Of a stretch of DNA of 64,000 nt, positions 37,659-47,026 are shown one piece after another. The notes under the pieces are model-generated. The model had not been told where the DNA came from. It saw only the letters and a program-made list of their open reading frames with translations, and made no database searches. This DNA is from DASRHD01 sp035485575 (GTDB lineage Bacteria > Verrucomicrobiota > Verrucomicrobiia > Opitutales > Opitutaceae), in the NCBI GenBank assembly GCA_035485575.1, contig DATHNW010000016.1, positions 1 to 64,000 of the forward strand. The letters run 5' to 3'. The translations under genes were made by a program, and so were the position numbers. The stretch's first letter is position 1; each line of letters begins with the position of its first letter.

Positions 37659-39080
37659 ATGCGGATGACGAATGCCACGATGCTTGCGCGCTTCCTGGCC
37701 AGCGATGCGAACTACGACGGGCGCTTTTTCACCGGCGTGCTGACGACGGGCATTTACTGCCTGCCTTCGTGCAAGGCGCGCAAACCGAGGCCGGAAAACG
37801 TGCGGTTTTTCCCGACCTGCGAGGCCGCCCGTGCCGCCGGCCTGCGCGCATGCCGGAAGTGCCATCCCGATGACTTCGCCCGCGGCGCCGATCCGGTGCT
37901 CGAAACCATCGAGACGCTGGTCGCCGGGGTGCGCACCGCGCCGGCCAATTTCGCGGACGCCCGGGCCATCGTGGAACGCTCGGGCTTCGGTGCGACGCGC
38001 CTCTTCGAGCTTTTCCGCCAGCATTATCACACGACACCGGCCGACCTGCTTCTGCGCGCCCGGCTCGACGTCGCAAAACAAAAGCTGCTCGCGGACGACG
38101 ACACGCTCGCGGCCATCGCCGTCGGCGCGGGCTTCGAGTCGCTCTCGGTGTTTCACGAGCAGTTCCGCCGCCTCAACGGCCTCACTCCGGCGGCTTATCG
38201 CGAACTGCGGACGGCGCGCTCCTTCGAATTGGCGCTGCCCGAGGGTTATCCTCTGCCCTATCTGCGGCGGGCGCTGGGTCGCGATCCGCAAAGCCTGACC
38301 GAGCGGCTGGACGGCGATGTTTATACCGCCGCGGTGCAGCTGGGCCAGGCCCCGGCCGTCCTTACACTGCAACTTTCGCCCGGTGCTGTGCGTGCGGAAA
38401 TTTCCGACGGATCCGCGGCCGAAGCCCATGCGTTGGTGCTTGGCCGGATCGGTCTCGATCAGGACGCCGTGGGCTTTGCCCGGCTGGCGAAGCGGCTAGG
38501 CTTTGCGCGGCTGGTCGCCGGTCGGCCCGGGCTTTGCATCAGCCAGACGCTATCAGTCTTCGATGGACTGCTTTGGTCGATCATCGGCCAGCAAATAAAC
38601 TTTGCCTTTGCCTGCATGCTGAAGCGGCGGCTTGTCGAACTCGCGGGCCAGCCGCTCGCCCAAGGCCTTTATGCCCTGCCCACACCCGCAGAGATCGCGC
38701 AGCTGAAGATCGCTGAATTGCTGCCGCTGCAGTTCTCACGACAGAAGGCCGGATACGTCATCGGCGCAGCCCGGCTCGCCGCGGAGGGCAAACTCGATCT
38801 CGCCGCGCTCCGCACCCTGTCGGCCACGCGCGCCGAGCGCACGCTGCTGGCGGTGCACGGACTCGGCCCGTGGTCGGTCAATTACTTGATGATGCGCTCG
38901 CTCGGCTTCGCCGATTGCGTGCCGCTGGGCGACACCGGCGTGACCAGCGGGCTGCAGTCACTCTTCAAGCTGGAACAACGGCCGGACCTCGATGCCACGC
39001 GCCGCCTTATGGCCGTTTTTTCCCCTTATCGCAGCTTCGCCACCTTTCATCTCTGGCAATTTAACCAACCCATCCCATGA
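37659..39080 (+). CDS. alkA: Ada-like regulator fused to AlkA 3-methyladenine DNA glycosylase
   Basis: This 473-residue fusion has three parts. The Ada N-terminal zinc/alkyl-acceptor domain carries C34, C38, C65 and C68 (CLPSC and CRKC). An AraC-type helix-turn-helix follows at ~85-185 (FGATRLFELFRQHYHTTPADLL, LAAIAVGAGFESLSVFHEQF). The AlkA glycosylase spans ~195-470 with HGLGPWSVNYLMMRSL (HhH) and catalytic Asp in VPLGDTGV. It therefore combines methylphosphotriester sensing with base excision. The stop overlaps ogt by 4 bases; the two form an alkylation-response operon probably self-regulated by the Ada part. Confidence 0.93.
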   Translation: MRMTNATMLARFLASDANYDGRFFTGVLTTGIYCLPSCKARKPRPENVRFFPTCEAARAAGLRACRKCHPDDFARGADPVLETIETLVAGVRTAPANFADARAIVERSGFGATRLFELFRQHYHTTPADLLLRARLDVAKQKLLADDDTLAAIAVGAGFESLSVFHEQFRRLNGLTPAAYRELRTARSFELALPEGYPLPYLRRALGRDPQSLTERLDGDVYTAAVQLGQAPAVLTLQLSPGAVRAEISDGSAAEAHALVLGRIGLDQDAVGFARLAKRLGFARLVAGRPGLCISQTLSVFDGLLWSIIGQQINFAFACMLKRRLVELAGQPLAQGLYALPTPAEIAQLKIAELLPLQFSRQKAGYVIGAARLAAEGKLDLAALRTLSATRAERTLLAVHGLGPWSVNYLMMRSLGFADCVPLGDTGVTSGLQSLFKLEQRPDLDATRRLMAVFSPYRSFATFHLWQFNQPIP

Positions 39081-39568
39081 CCCACTATTTTTCCACTTTT
39101 ACCACCACGCTCGGCGATTTTTCCGTGGCCGTCGATGCCACCGGCGCGGTTGCCGCCACCGCGTTTGGCGGTCTGGACGCCCTTCGCTCGCGCTTTGAGC
39201 CGGATCAACTGTTGGCGGACAAGACAAAAGCCACCGCCGCCGTGCAGGAGCAGGTACGTGCCTACTTTGCCGGCCGGCGCCGGGAATTTGACCTGCCGCT
39301 TGCGCCGGCCGGGACGGCGTTCCAGCGGCGCGTGTGGGCGGCGCTGCGCGCCATTCCCTTCGGCGAAACGCGCAGTTATGGCGAACTGGCGGCCCGGCTT
39401 GGCAGTGCTCCGCGGGCGGTCGGCCGCGCCAATGCGACAAATCCCGTCTGCCTGATCGTGCCCTGCCATCGCGTCATCGGCGCGGACGGTTCGCTCACCG
39501 GCTTTGCCTTCGGCGAAGATATCAAGCACCGGCTGCTGGCGCACGAGGGCGCGCTGGCCGCCGCCTAG
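39077..39568 (+). CDS. ogt: Methylated-DNA-protein-cysteine S-methyltransferase
   Basis: This 163-residue suicide repair protein takes the methyl group from O6-methylguanine onto the Cys in IVPCHRVIG. The helix-turn-helix and Arg finger are in RSYGELAARLGSAPRAVGRANATNP. It is translationally coupled to the Ada-AlkA fusion, restoring a full Ada/AlkA/Ogt toolset in two genes. Confidence 0.95.
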   Translation: MTHYFSTFTTTLGDFSVAVDATGAVAATAFGGLDALRSRFEPDQLLADKTKATAAVQEQVRAYFAGRRREFDLPLAPAGTAFQRRVWAALRAIPFGETRSYGELAARLGSAPRAVGRANATNPVCLIVPCHRVIGADGSLTGFAFGEDIKHRLLAHEGALAAA

Positions 39569-39641
39569 GCGGCGCGATTTTATCTGCCACTTATCGAGCG
39601 GGAATCGCATCGATCCGCTGGGCGATCGGCCCTGAAAAGAA

Positions 39642-39672
39642 AAAAACACCGGCTTTGCGGGCCGGCGTTTGT
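39642..39672 (-). terminator. Intrinsic terminator for the lysine-rich small ORF
   Basis: On the minus strand a stem ACGCCGGC / GCCGGTGT with a 7-base loop is followed by a run of six or seven T residues. It lies about 30 bases after the stop of the 20-residue ORF at 39700-39762 and fits a short dedicated transcript. Confidence 0.75.
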
Positions 39673-39699
39673 GGGGGGAAGAGACAAGCAACGCGAACG

Positions 39700-39762
39700 T
39701 TACTTTTTGCTCTTCTTGGAAGTCTTCTTGGACTTTTTCTTAGCCGGTTTTTTGGTAGCCAT
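39700..39762 (-). CDS. 20-residue lysine-rich peptide ORF
   Basis: ATG at 39762 to TAA at 39700 encodes 20 residues of which 12 are Lys, the rest Ser, Thr, Ala and Pro. The opening is MATKKPAKKKSKK. It resembles a histone-H1-like or nucleoid-type tail standing alone. It sits in a gap between ogt and trpF with a good terminator just downstream on the same strand, which supports expression. No Shine-Dalgarno is evident. Confidence 0.55.
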   Translation of the reverse strand: MATKKPAKKKSKKTSKKSKK

Positions 39763-39865
39763 GCCAAAGTGTCGTAGAAATTTTGCGCAGTAGCACGCTC
39801 AAAATTTTGTCTGAGACAAAAAATTTCGGCGCGCGAAAAATCCAAAAAACTGCAGCAAACGGAAA

Positions 39866-40528
39866 TTACGATCCGGATTCGGTGCGCGCGTGATGCAGCG
39901 CGACCACGAATTTTTTCAGCTTGGTCGAGTCCTTCACGCCGGGGGCTGACTCGACGCCGCTGTTCACATCGACAAATTTTGCGCCGGTTTTTTCCAGCGC
40001 CGCGGCGATGTTGTCGGGACCGAGGCCGCCGGAGAGAATCCACGTTTTCTGCGGATGTTTCCGCCGCTGGCGCACAAATTTCTCCCAGTCGCTGGCTTCG
40101 CTGGTCCCGCCGAATTTCTCGGAGTGAAACTTGTCGTGCAGGAATGTTCCGGCCAGCGGCAGCCACGCGCCCGCGACGTCAATATGCGGCGGCAGCCGGG
40201 GTGCGAGCCAGAGCCTGGCGGAGCCGACGGCTTGCGACCAGGTGCGAATCGTTTCCACCGGCGTGTCATGGGGGAAGTGCACCTGGAAAAAATCGGCGCC
40301 GGCGTCGGCAAAGGCACCCAGCTCATCGAGCGTTGGCATCACCGACACAGCGACCTTTTTTCGCGGCGGGAGCTGTGGCTGCATCGCGCGAAATTGCACC
40401 AGGGAAATATGGCGCGGCGATTCCGGATAAAAAATAAAACCGAGATAATCCGCCCCGCAGCGGTCGGCAAAATCGGCGTCCACCAGCGAAGTCAGGCCGC
40501 AGACTTTGAACCGGATACCGTCGATCAT
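39866..40528 (-). CDS. trpF: Phosphoribosylanthranilate isomerase
   Basis: TrpF makes the Amadori rearrangement before TrpC in tryptophan synthesis. The 220-residue barrel starts RFKVCGLTSLVDADFAD (catalytic Cys in KVCGLT), with GADYLGFIFYPESPRHI, catalytic Asp in VDVNSGVESAPGVKD and ILSGGLGPDNI. It is isolated from other trp genes; trpC is at 6792. Confidence 0.95.
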   Translation of the reverse strand: MIDGIRFKVCGLTSLVDADFADRCGADYLGFIFYPESPRHISLVQFRAMQPQLPPRKKVAVSVMPTLDELGAFADAGADFFQVHFPHDTPVETIRTWSQAVGSARLWLAPRLPPHIDVAGAWLPLAGTFLHDKFHSEKFGGTSEASDWEKFVRQRRKHPQKTWILSGGLGPDNIAAALEKTGAKFVDVNSGVESAPGVKDSTKLKKFVVALHHARTESGS

Positions 40529-40615
40529 GGGAAAACCCTATCACGAAGGGAGGAAGAATTCAAAGAAAGGCTTGTCGTAAACTTCCTGCCCTCTGAGTCC
40601 GGGTTCCGTTGCCAA

Positions 40616-41710
40616 TCAGAAGCCATTGATTCCTTTGATGACATGGTCGACCTGTTCGTCGGTCAGCTCGGGAAAGATGGGCAGGCTGACGCAGGTCTCG
40701 GCAGCTTTCTCCGCCCGCGGAAACGAACCGGGGCCGTGGCCAAGGCCGGCGTAGCATTTCTGCAGGTGCAGCGGCACAGGATAAATCAAGTCAGTGCCGA
40801 TGTCGTGCTTCGCGAGGTGCGCCCGCAAAGCATCGCGGCGGGGGTGCAGCAGGGTGAACTGGTGATAGACCGATTCGCCGTAACCGGGCTGGGCCGGCAG
40901 GCGCACATCGGCGAGCTTGATGCCGGCGCGATAGCGGGCGGCGATGGCCCGGCGGCGGGCGGTCCACGCGGCCAGATGCGGCAGCTTGACGTTCAACACC
41001 GAGCCCTGAAAGCCATCCATGCGGAAGTTGCCGCCGATAATGTCGTGATAATAGCGGCGGTCGGAGCCATGCACACGGATGTGGCGGGCCTTGGCCTGCA
41101 CTTCTTCATGCCTGGAGACAAAGGCGCCACCCTCGCCGCAGCCGCCGAGGTTTTTCGTCGGATAGAAACTGAATGTGCCGGCATCGCCGAGCAGGCCGAC
41201 GGGCGTGTCCTTGTAGTTTGCGCCCACCGCCTGTGCACAGTCCTCGATGACAAAAAGCTTATGCTTCTTCGCCATCGCGAGGATTTCATCCATGCGAGCG
41301 GGCTGGCCGAAGAGATGCACGACCACGATGCCCTTGGTCCGCGGGGTGATGGCCGCCGCGAGTTTTTCGGGATCGAGGTTGAATGTGCCCTCCTCGATGT
41401 CGGCAAAAACGGGCGTGGCGCCCACGTAACTGATGCCCCAGGCCGATGAGATGAAGGTGAAGGGCGTCGTGATGATCTCGTCGCCCGGTCCGAAGCCGGC
41501 AATCATGCAGGCGATATGGAGCGGCGAGGTGCCGCTGTTCAGACCGAGCACCCGCGGATAGCCAAGGGTCGAACCAAAGTTATGCTCAAAGTCTTCCACG
41601 TCACGGCCCAGGCAGAAGCGCGTGCCATCATAAGTGGCCGCGAGCGCAGCCAGAATCGGTTCGCGCAACGCGCGATGCTGAAGGTTGAGATCGAGAAACG
41701 GGACTTTCAT
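40616..41710 (-). CDS. DegT/DnrJ/EryC1/StrS-family aminotransferase
   Basis: This 364-residue PLP enzyme of the sugar aminotransferase family begins VPFLDLNLQHRALREP and has LNSGTSPLHIACMIAG, DCAQAVGANYKD and the PLP-Lys in FSFYPTKNLGGCGEGGAF. Members make amino-sugars for surface glycans or antibiotics, and some act as dehydratases. The start overlaps the cobA-hemD stop by four bases, so it is coupled to haem genes rather than to glycan genes, which is unexpected. Confidence 0.93.
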   Translation of the reverse strand: MKVPFLDLNLQHRALREPILAALAATYDGTRFCLGRDVEDFEHNFGSTLGYPRVLGLNSGTSPLHIACMIAGFGPGDEIITTPFTFISSAWGISYVGATPVFADIEEGTFNLDPEKLAAAITPRTKGIVVVHLFGQPARMDEILAMAKKHKLFVIEDCAQAVGANYKDTPVGLLGDAGTFSFYPTKNLGGCGEGGAFVSRHEEVQAKARHIRVHGSDRRYYHDIIGGNFRMDGFQGSVLNVKLPHLAAWTARRRAIAARYRAGIKLADVRLPAQPGYGESVYHQFTLLHPRRDALRAHLAKHDIGTDLIYPVPLHLQKCYAGLGHGPGSFPRAEKAAETCVSLPIFPELTDEQVDHVIKGINGF

Positions 41711-43233
41711 ACGCCAAGCTTTTTAATCAAAGCTTCAATGAGGCTGTCGAGACCAGGCGTCTTCGCCGCGAAATCCACCGGCATGCCGGTCTTCTTCATC
41801 GTTTCGCTGGTCTGCGGGCCGATGCTGCCGGCCAGCGGACGTTTGGCATCCTTGGCGAGCTTGAGCGCGGCGGCCTGGGCGACAAACGACTCCACCGCGG
41901 ACGAACTGGCAAAGAGGATCGCATCCGCGCCCCGGGCGCGAAATTCATCGGCGGCAGGTTCGGCCGAGAGATCGGTCTTTTCGGTCTGATAAACCGGGAG
42001 GCAATCCACGATGGCGCGGGCCTCCTCGAGTTTTTTGACCATCGTGTCGCGGTTGAGATTGCCGGTTACGACCAGTACCTTTGCGCTGTCGAGGCTGCCG
42101 GTGTCCACAAGTTCGCCCGCCAGCGCCTCGGCCGTGGCCGTCGCCGGCACCAGCTCGGCGCGCAGATGCAGGGCGGCCAGCGCCCGCACCGTGGCCTCGC
42201 CCACGCAGGCGATGCGGATGAGGCCAAGGGCACGCACGTCGTTGAACTTCTGCAAAAACTCGTCGAAGAAAAAGCGCACGCCGTTGGCGCTGGTGAAGAC
42301 AAGCCAGTCGTAGCTGCCGAGCTCGGCGAAAATGTCGTCGCGGGTTTGCGGGACGATTTTCTTCGTCACATGGATGAGCGGCAGCTCCAGGACCTCGGCG
42401 CCGAGCGCTTCGAGCTTCGCACGCAGTTCGCTGGCCTGCTCGCGCGTGCGCGTGACCACGACACGCCGGCCGAAGAGCGGCAGGTGTTCGAACCAGTCGA
42501 TCGCGGCGTGATCGCGCACCACCGCACCGACGAAAATGATGGCCGGCGCGCCCAGTTGTTTTTTTTCCACCAGACCGGCCAGGGTGGACGCCGTGCCGAT
42601 GACGCTGCGCTGGCGGCCGAGCGACGCCCATTGCACGACGGCCGCGGGCGTGTCGGAGGCGAGGCCCCCGGCGACCAGCTCGTCCAGAATGTGTCGCAGG
42701 TGGCCCATGCCCATGTAAATGGCGAGCGTGGCGTTTTTCAGCGCGCCGTAGCTGCGCCAGTCGATCTGCAACTCGTGCTTCTGCGGATCCTCGTGGCCGG
42801 TCAGAAAAATGAGCGAGGAGCTGGTGTTGCGCTGGGTGAGCGGAATGCCGGCATAGGCGCCCGCGGCGAGCGCGGCCGTCACACCCGGGACGATTTCAAA
42901 CGGAATCCTGTCGGTCGCCAGCCGGCGGGCCTCCTCGCCGCCACGGCCGAAAACAAGCGGATCACCGCCCTTCAGGCGAACGACGCTTTTGCCTGCGCGG
43001 GCCCGGGCGACGAGCAGCTTCTCGATGTCTTCTTGCGGCAGTGCGTGCTGGTGCGGGCGCTTGCCGACGTAGATTTTTTCACAATCAGCGCGGCACCACG
43101 TCAGCATCTCGGGATGGACGAGGTAATCGTAAACGAGCACATCGGCCGACGCGATGAGCTCGCGGGCGCGAAAGGTCACGAGGCCGAGGTCGCCCGGACC
43201 GGCACCGACGAGATGGACAATGCCTGAAGACAT
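41707..43233 (-). CDS. cobA-hemD: Uroporphyrinogen-III C-methyltransferase / uroporphyrinogen-III synthase fusion
   Basis: This 508-residue bifunctional protein is read from ATG 43233 (MSSGIVHLVGAGPGDLGL). The SAM-dependent methyltransferase (~1-245) has GPGDLGL, VVRLKGGDPLVFGRGGEE, PFEIVPGVTAA and GIPLTQR. The HemD domain (~255-508) has VVVTRTREQASELRAKLEALGA and DWLVFTSANGVRFFF. Together they close hydroxymethylbilane to uroporphyrinogen III and methylate it towards sirohaem or corrins. hemC lies directly upstream. Confidence 0.94.
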   Translation of the reverse strand: MSSGIVHLVGAGPGDLGLVTFRARELIASADVLVYDYLVHPEMLTWCRADCEKIYVGKRPHQHALPQEDIEKLLVARARAGKSVVRLKGGDPLVFGRGGEEARRLATDRIPFEIVPGVTAALAAGAYAGIPLTQRNTSSSLIFLTGHEDPQKHELQIDWRSYGALKNATLAIYMGMGHLRHILDELVAGGLASDTPAAVVQWASLGRQRSVIGTASTLAGLVEKKQLGAPAIIFVGAVVRDHAAIDWFEHLPLFGRRVVVTRTREQASELRAKLEALGAEVLELPLIHVTKKIVPQTRDDIFAELGSYDWLVFTSANGVRFFFDEFLQKFNDVRALGLIRIACVGEATVRALAALHLRAELVPATATAEALAGELVDTGSLDSAKVLVVTGNLNRDTMVKKLEEARAIVDCLPVYQTEKTDLSAEPAADEFRARGADAILFASSSAVESFVAQAAALKLAKDAKRPLAGSIGPQTSETMKKTGMPVDFAAKTPGLDSLIEALIKKLGV

Positions 43234-43238
43234 GAAGT

Positions 43239-43323
43239 TAAATTGAACCACTGAGGCCCGAAGGACACGGAGAAAATCCTGCCTCAATCTCCATCCACCC
43301 TGTGTTTTTGCGGTTCAAATTTG
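43239..43323. repeat. Inverted repeat between hemC and cobA-hemD
   Basis: AAATTGAACCACTGAGGC at the left mirrors TTTGCGGTTCAAATTT at the right, with GACACGGAGA and CCCTGTGT inside, forming a long imperfect hairpin. The right end reaches into the last codons of hemC. Confidence 0.65.
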
Positions 43324-44175
43324 AAACCCGAAATGTTTCAGGAGGCGTGACGCCGTTTCAACCGGCGCGACAAAATCGTCCGCGGATAGCGGCAGGCTGC
43401 GCAGGCCGGTTTGTTCATGGAAAAAATAAAGCGTGTCCGCCGCCGCGTGCGCGGCAAACGCCAGCTGGCAGCCGGCGCCCAGTTTCTGCTGGAAGGCGCG
43501 CTCGAGCGTAACGGTGCGCTTCGTGTCCGCATCGAAGATTCCGGCCAGGCTGGCGGCATCGTCCGCCCGGCATTGCACGGCGATGGCGCCCTGCCCCACC
43601 GCCGGCACCATCTGGCCGAAGGCCATCGGGTGGAATTCGAGTCCGGGCCAGGAAGCGATGCCGAGGCGCCGGAGGCCGGCGACCGCGAGCACGGTGGCAT
43701 CGGCGGCGTGCTGTTCGGCGATTTTTTTCAGGCGCGTGTCGACGTTGCCCCGGATTTCCGAAAATTGCGCGTCGGGGAAAATCGCGGCGAGCTGTCCGCG
43801 CCGGCGTGGGCTGCCCGTGGCAATGGTCCGCGGCGACTCGACGCCGGCCCGGACGACGAGCATGTCGCCGGGATGTTCGCGCGGCAGATAGCCGGCAATG
43901 GCCAGGCCGGGCGTCATCTCGCCGGGCAGATCCTTCGTGCTGTGCACCGCGAGGTGGGCGGTGCCGTTGAGCAACGCCTGTTCAAGCTCGGCCGTGAAAA
44001 GCCCCTTGCCACCGAGCTTTTCGAGCGACCATTCCGCCTGCCGGTCACCCGTGGTGACGACCTTGAGCAGTTCGGTTTCGACGCCGAGCTTCGCCTGCAA
44101 ATGCGCGGCGACCATTCCGGCCTGCGCGAGCGCAAGCGGGCTTTTGCGGGTGGCGAGGATGAATTTCTTCAACAC
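43315..44175 (-). CDS. hemC: Hydroxymethylbilane synthase
   Basis: HemC polymerises four porphobilinogens. The 286-residue protein has ILATRKSPLALAQ at the start, HSTKDLPGEM, TGSPRRRGQL, IRGNVDTRLKKI and the dipyrromethane-binding Cys in LGAGCQLAFAAHA. The upstream of the cobA-hemD gene is separated by a hairpin repeat, and the two genes are probably one operon. Confidence 0.96.
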   Translation of the reverse strand: MLKKFILATRKSPLALAQAGMVAAHLQAKLGVETELLKVVTTGDRQAEWSLEKLGGKGLFTAELEQALLNGTAHLAVHSTKDLPGEMTPGLAIAGYLPREHPGDMLVVRAGVESPRTIATGSPRRRGQLAAIFPDAQFSEIRGNVDTRLKKIAEQHAADATVLAVAGLRRLGIASWPGLEFHPMAFGQMVPAVGQGAIAVQCRADDAASLAGIFDADTKRTVTLERAFQQKLGAGCQLAFAAHAAADTLYFFHEQTGLRSLPLSADDFVAPVETASRLLKHFGFQI

Positions 44176-44198
44176 GTTGGGCGTGGATAAAAAAGAAG

Positions 44199-44254
44199 AG
44201 GTCGCGGAGGCGAAGTCAAAGGACTCTGCGTCCTTCCTTCATCCTCTGCGACCT
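44199..44254. repeat. Inverted repeat between hemC and ilvC
   Basis: AGGTCGCGGAGGCGAAG is followed by CTTCATCCTCTGCGACCT, an imperfect reverse complement, with AAAGGACTCTGCGTCC in the loop. It belongs to the same GCGGAGGCGAAG-style group as the hairpin at 27001. Confidence 0.7.
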
Positions 44255-44274
44255 CCGGATTCAAAACGTGCTGC

Positions 44275-45300
<1,026 letters not shown>

Positions 45301-45345
45301 GGTAAAAATCAGTTTATGGTTTCGGTTTACAGTTCTTGACTGGCC

Positions 45346-45816
45346 TCAGCGTTTGAGCGCGAGCTGGCCGGTGCGGGAAAGCTCGATGATGCCGAAAGAC
45401 TCGATCAGGCCGAGGAACGCGGTGGTCTTGCCCTCGTCGCCGGTCATCTCGATGATGACGGCGTCGTGCGCGACGTTGACGATCTTCGCGCGGAAGATGT
45501 CGCAAATCTGCATGATCTCGGAGCGCGTCTTCGAGTCGGCCTTGACCTTGACGAGCACGAGTTCGCGGCCGACGGCCTGGCCTTCCTTGAAATCGACGAC
45601 GTCGACGACGTTGATGAGCTTGCGCAGCTGCTTCATGCACAGGTCGAGCGAGCTGTCGTCGCCCTTCAGGACAACCGTGATGCGGGAGAGCGCGAGGTCG
45701 TGGGTCGGCGCGACGTTGAGCGTGTCGATGTTGAAGCCGCGGCCGGAGAACATGCCGGACACGCGCGCAAGGACGCCGAACTGGTTTTCAACGAGGACCG
45801 AAATTGTATGTCGCAT
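45346..45816 (-). CDS. ilvN: Acetolactate synthase small (regulatory) subunit
   Basis: This 156-residue protein has an N-terminal ACT domain (ISVLVENQFGVLARVSGMFSGRGFNIDTLNV) that binds valine for feedback control, and a C-terminal IlvH/N domain (DIFRAKIVNVAHDAVIIEMTGDEGK). The catalytic subunit ilvB is not in the window on either side. The gene is followed by ilvC and preceded by tRNA-Val. Confidence 0.94.
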   Translation of the reverse strand: MRHTISVLVENQFGVLARVSGMFSGRGFNIDTLNVAPTHDLALSRITVVLKGDDSSLDLCMKQLRKLINVVDVVDFKEGQAVGRELVLVKVKADSKTRSEIMQICDIFRAKIVNVAHDAVIIEMTGDEGKTTAFLGLIESFGIIELSRTGQLALKR

Positions 45817-45824
45817 GATGGAAA

Positions 45825-45901
45825 TGGTGGACGCCGAGGGACTCGAACCCCCGACCCCCTCGGTGTAAACGAGATGCTCTAACCAACTGAGCTAGGCGTC
45901 C
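45825..45901 (-). tRNA. trnV: tRNA-Val (UAC)
   Basis: On the minus strand the 77-base gene has a 7-bp acceptor stem GGACGCC / GGCGTCC, D arm GCTCAGTTGGTTAGAGC, anticodon loop TTTACAC (anticodon TAC), T arm GGGGGTTCGAGTCCC and an encoded 3' CCA. All arms pair. It lies between asd and ilvN. Confidence 0.95.
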
Positions 45902-45971
45902 GAGCCGAAAAGTGAGCAAAACGGACGCGAGGTGGCGGAGACAAGGTTTAATTCCGGGGATGAGGAGGCGT

Positions 45972-47024
45972 TTACGCGCTAGCCAGCGCCGGGCGCTTGG
46001 CGCGCAACAGGCCTTCGCGGTGCATGGTCTCGGCGATTTGCAGGGAGTTGAGTGCGGCGCCCTTCCAAAGGTTGTCGCCGCTCACCCACAGCGCGAGGCC
46101 GTTGTCGAGCGCGGTGTCACGGCGGATGCGGCCCACGCCGCACCTGGCCTTTTCGCTGAATGCCAGGGGCGTCGGATAGGCGCTCTTGGCCGGTTCATCA
46201 ACGAGTTGCGCGCCTTCAAAGGCGGCGATGGCGGCCTGAGCGGCCTCGACGCTGACCGGCCGTTCGAACTCGGCGTTGATCGCGACCGAATGCGCTCGCA
46301 CGACCGGCACGCGCACACAGGTGGCCGAGACCTTGAGTTCGGGCAATTCGAGGATCTTGCGGCTCTCCGCCAGCATCTTCGCCTCCTCGCCGGTGTAGCC
46401 GTCGGCCTGGAAGGAATCGACCTGCGGAATGACGTTGAAGGCGATCTGGTAGGGATAGATCGCCCGCGGTATCGGTTCACCCTGTACATGGGCGCGCACC
46501 TGGGCCTCCAGCTCAAGCACGGCATCGGCGCCAGTGCCGGAGACCGACTGGTAGGTGGCGGTGAAATAACGGCGCAGGCCGAACGCACGATGAAGCGGAA
46601 ACAAGCCCATGAGCGCGACCGCGGTCGAGCAGTTGGGACTCGCGATGATGCCCTTGTGCTGGCGCACGGCATGAAAATTGATCTCCGGGATGACCAGCGG
46701 CACGTCCGGCTGAAGCCGGAAGGCGGAGCTCTTGTCGAGCACGAGGCAGCCGGCTTTGACCGCATGGGGCGCCAGTTCGCGGGCCAGGCCGCCCTCGACG
46801 GCGAAAAAGGCCACGTCCAGTTCCTCAAAAATTTCGGGCCGGGCCTCGGCCACGGTGAATTTCTTCCCGCCCGCCTCAATGGTCTTGCCTGCGCTTCGCG
46901 CCGAGGCAAAAAGCCGCAGCGACGCACACGGGAAAGCGCGCGCGAGCAGCAGCTTCAACAACTCTTGACCGACCGCGCCCGTGGCGCCGACGATACCAAC
47001 GTTGTAGGATGATGGGTTTTTCAC
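45972..47024 (-). CDS. asd: Aspartate-semialdehyde dehydrogenase
   Basis: Asd reduces aspartyl phosphate to the semialdehyde for lysine, threonine, methionine and diaminopimelate. The 350-residue protein starts NVGIVGATGAVGQELLKLL and has DKSSAFRLQPDVPLVIPEIN, the active Cys in IASPNCSTAVALM and QSVSGTGADAVLEL. A second His-containing motif (VRAHSVAINAEF) is present. It is divergent from the L,D-transpeptidase gene, with only two bases between the chosen starts. Confidence 0.96.
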   Translation of the reverse strand: MKNPSSYNVGIVGATGAVGQELLKLLLARAFPCASLRLFASARSAGKTIEAGGKKFTVAEARPEIFEELDVAFFAVEGGLARELAPHAVKAGCLVLDKSSAFRLQPDVPLVIPEINFHAVRQHKGIIASPNCSTAVALMGLFPLHRAFGLRRYFTATYQSVSGTGADAVLELEAQVRAHVQGEPIPRAIYPYQIAFNVIPQVDSFQADGYTGEEAKMLAESRKILELPELKVSATCVRVPVVRAHSVAINAEFERPVSVEAAQAAIAAFEGAQLVDEPAKSAYPTPLAFSEKARCGVGRIRRDTALDNGLALWVSGDNLWKGAALNSLQIAETMHREGLLRAKRPALASA

Positions 47025-47026
47025 AG

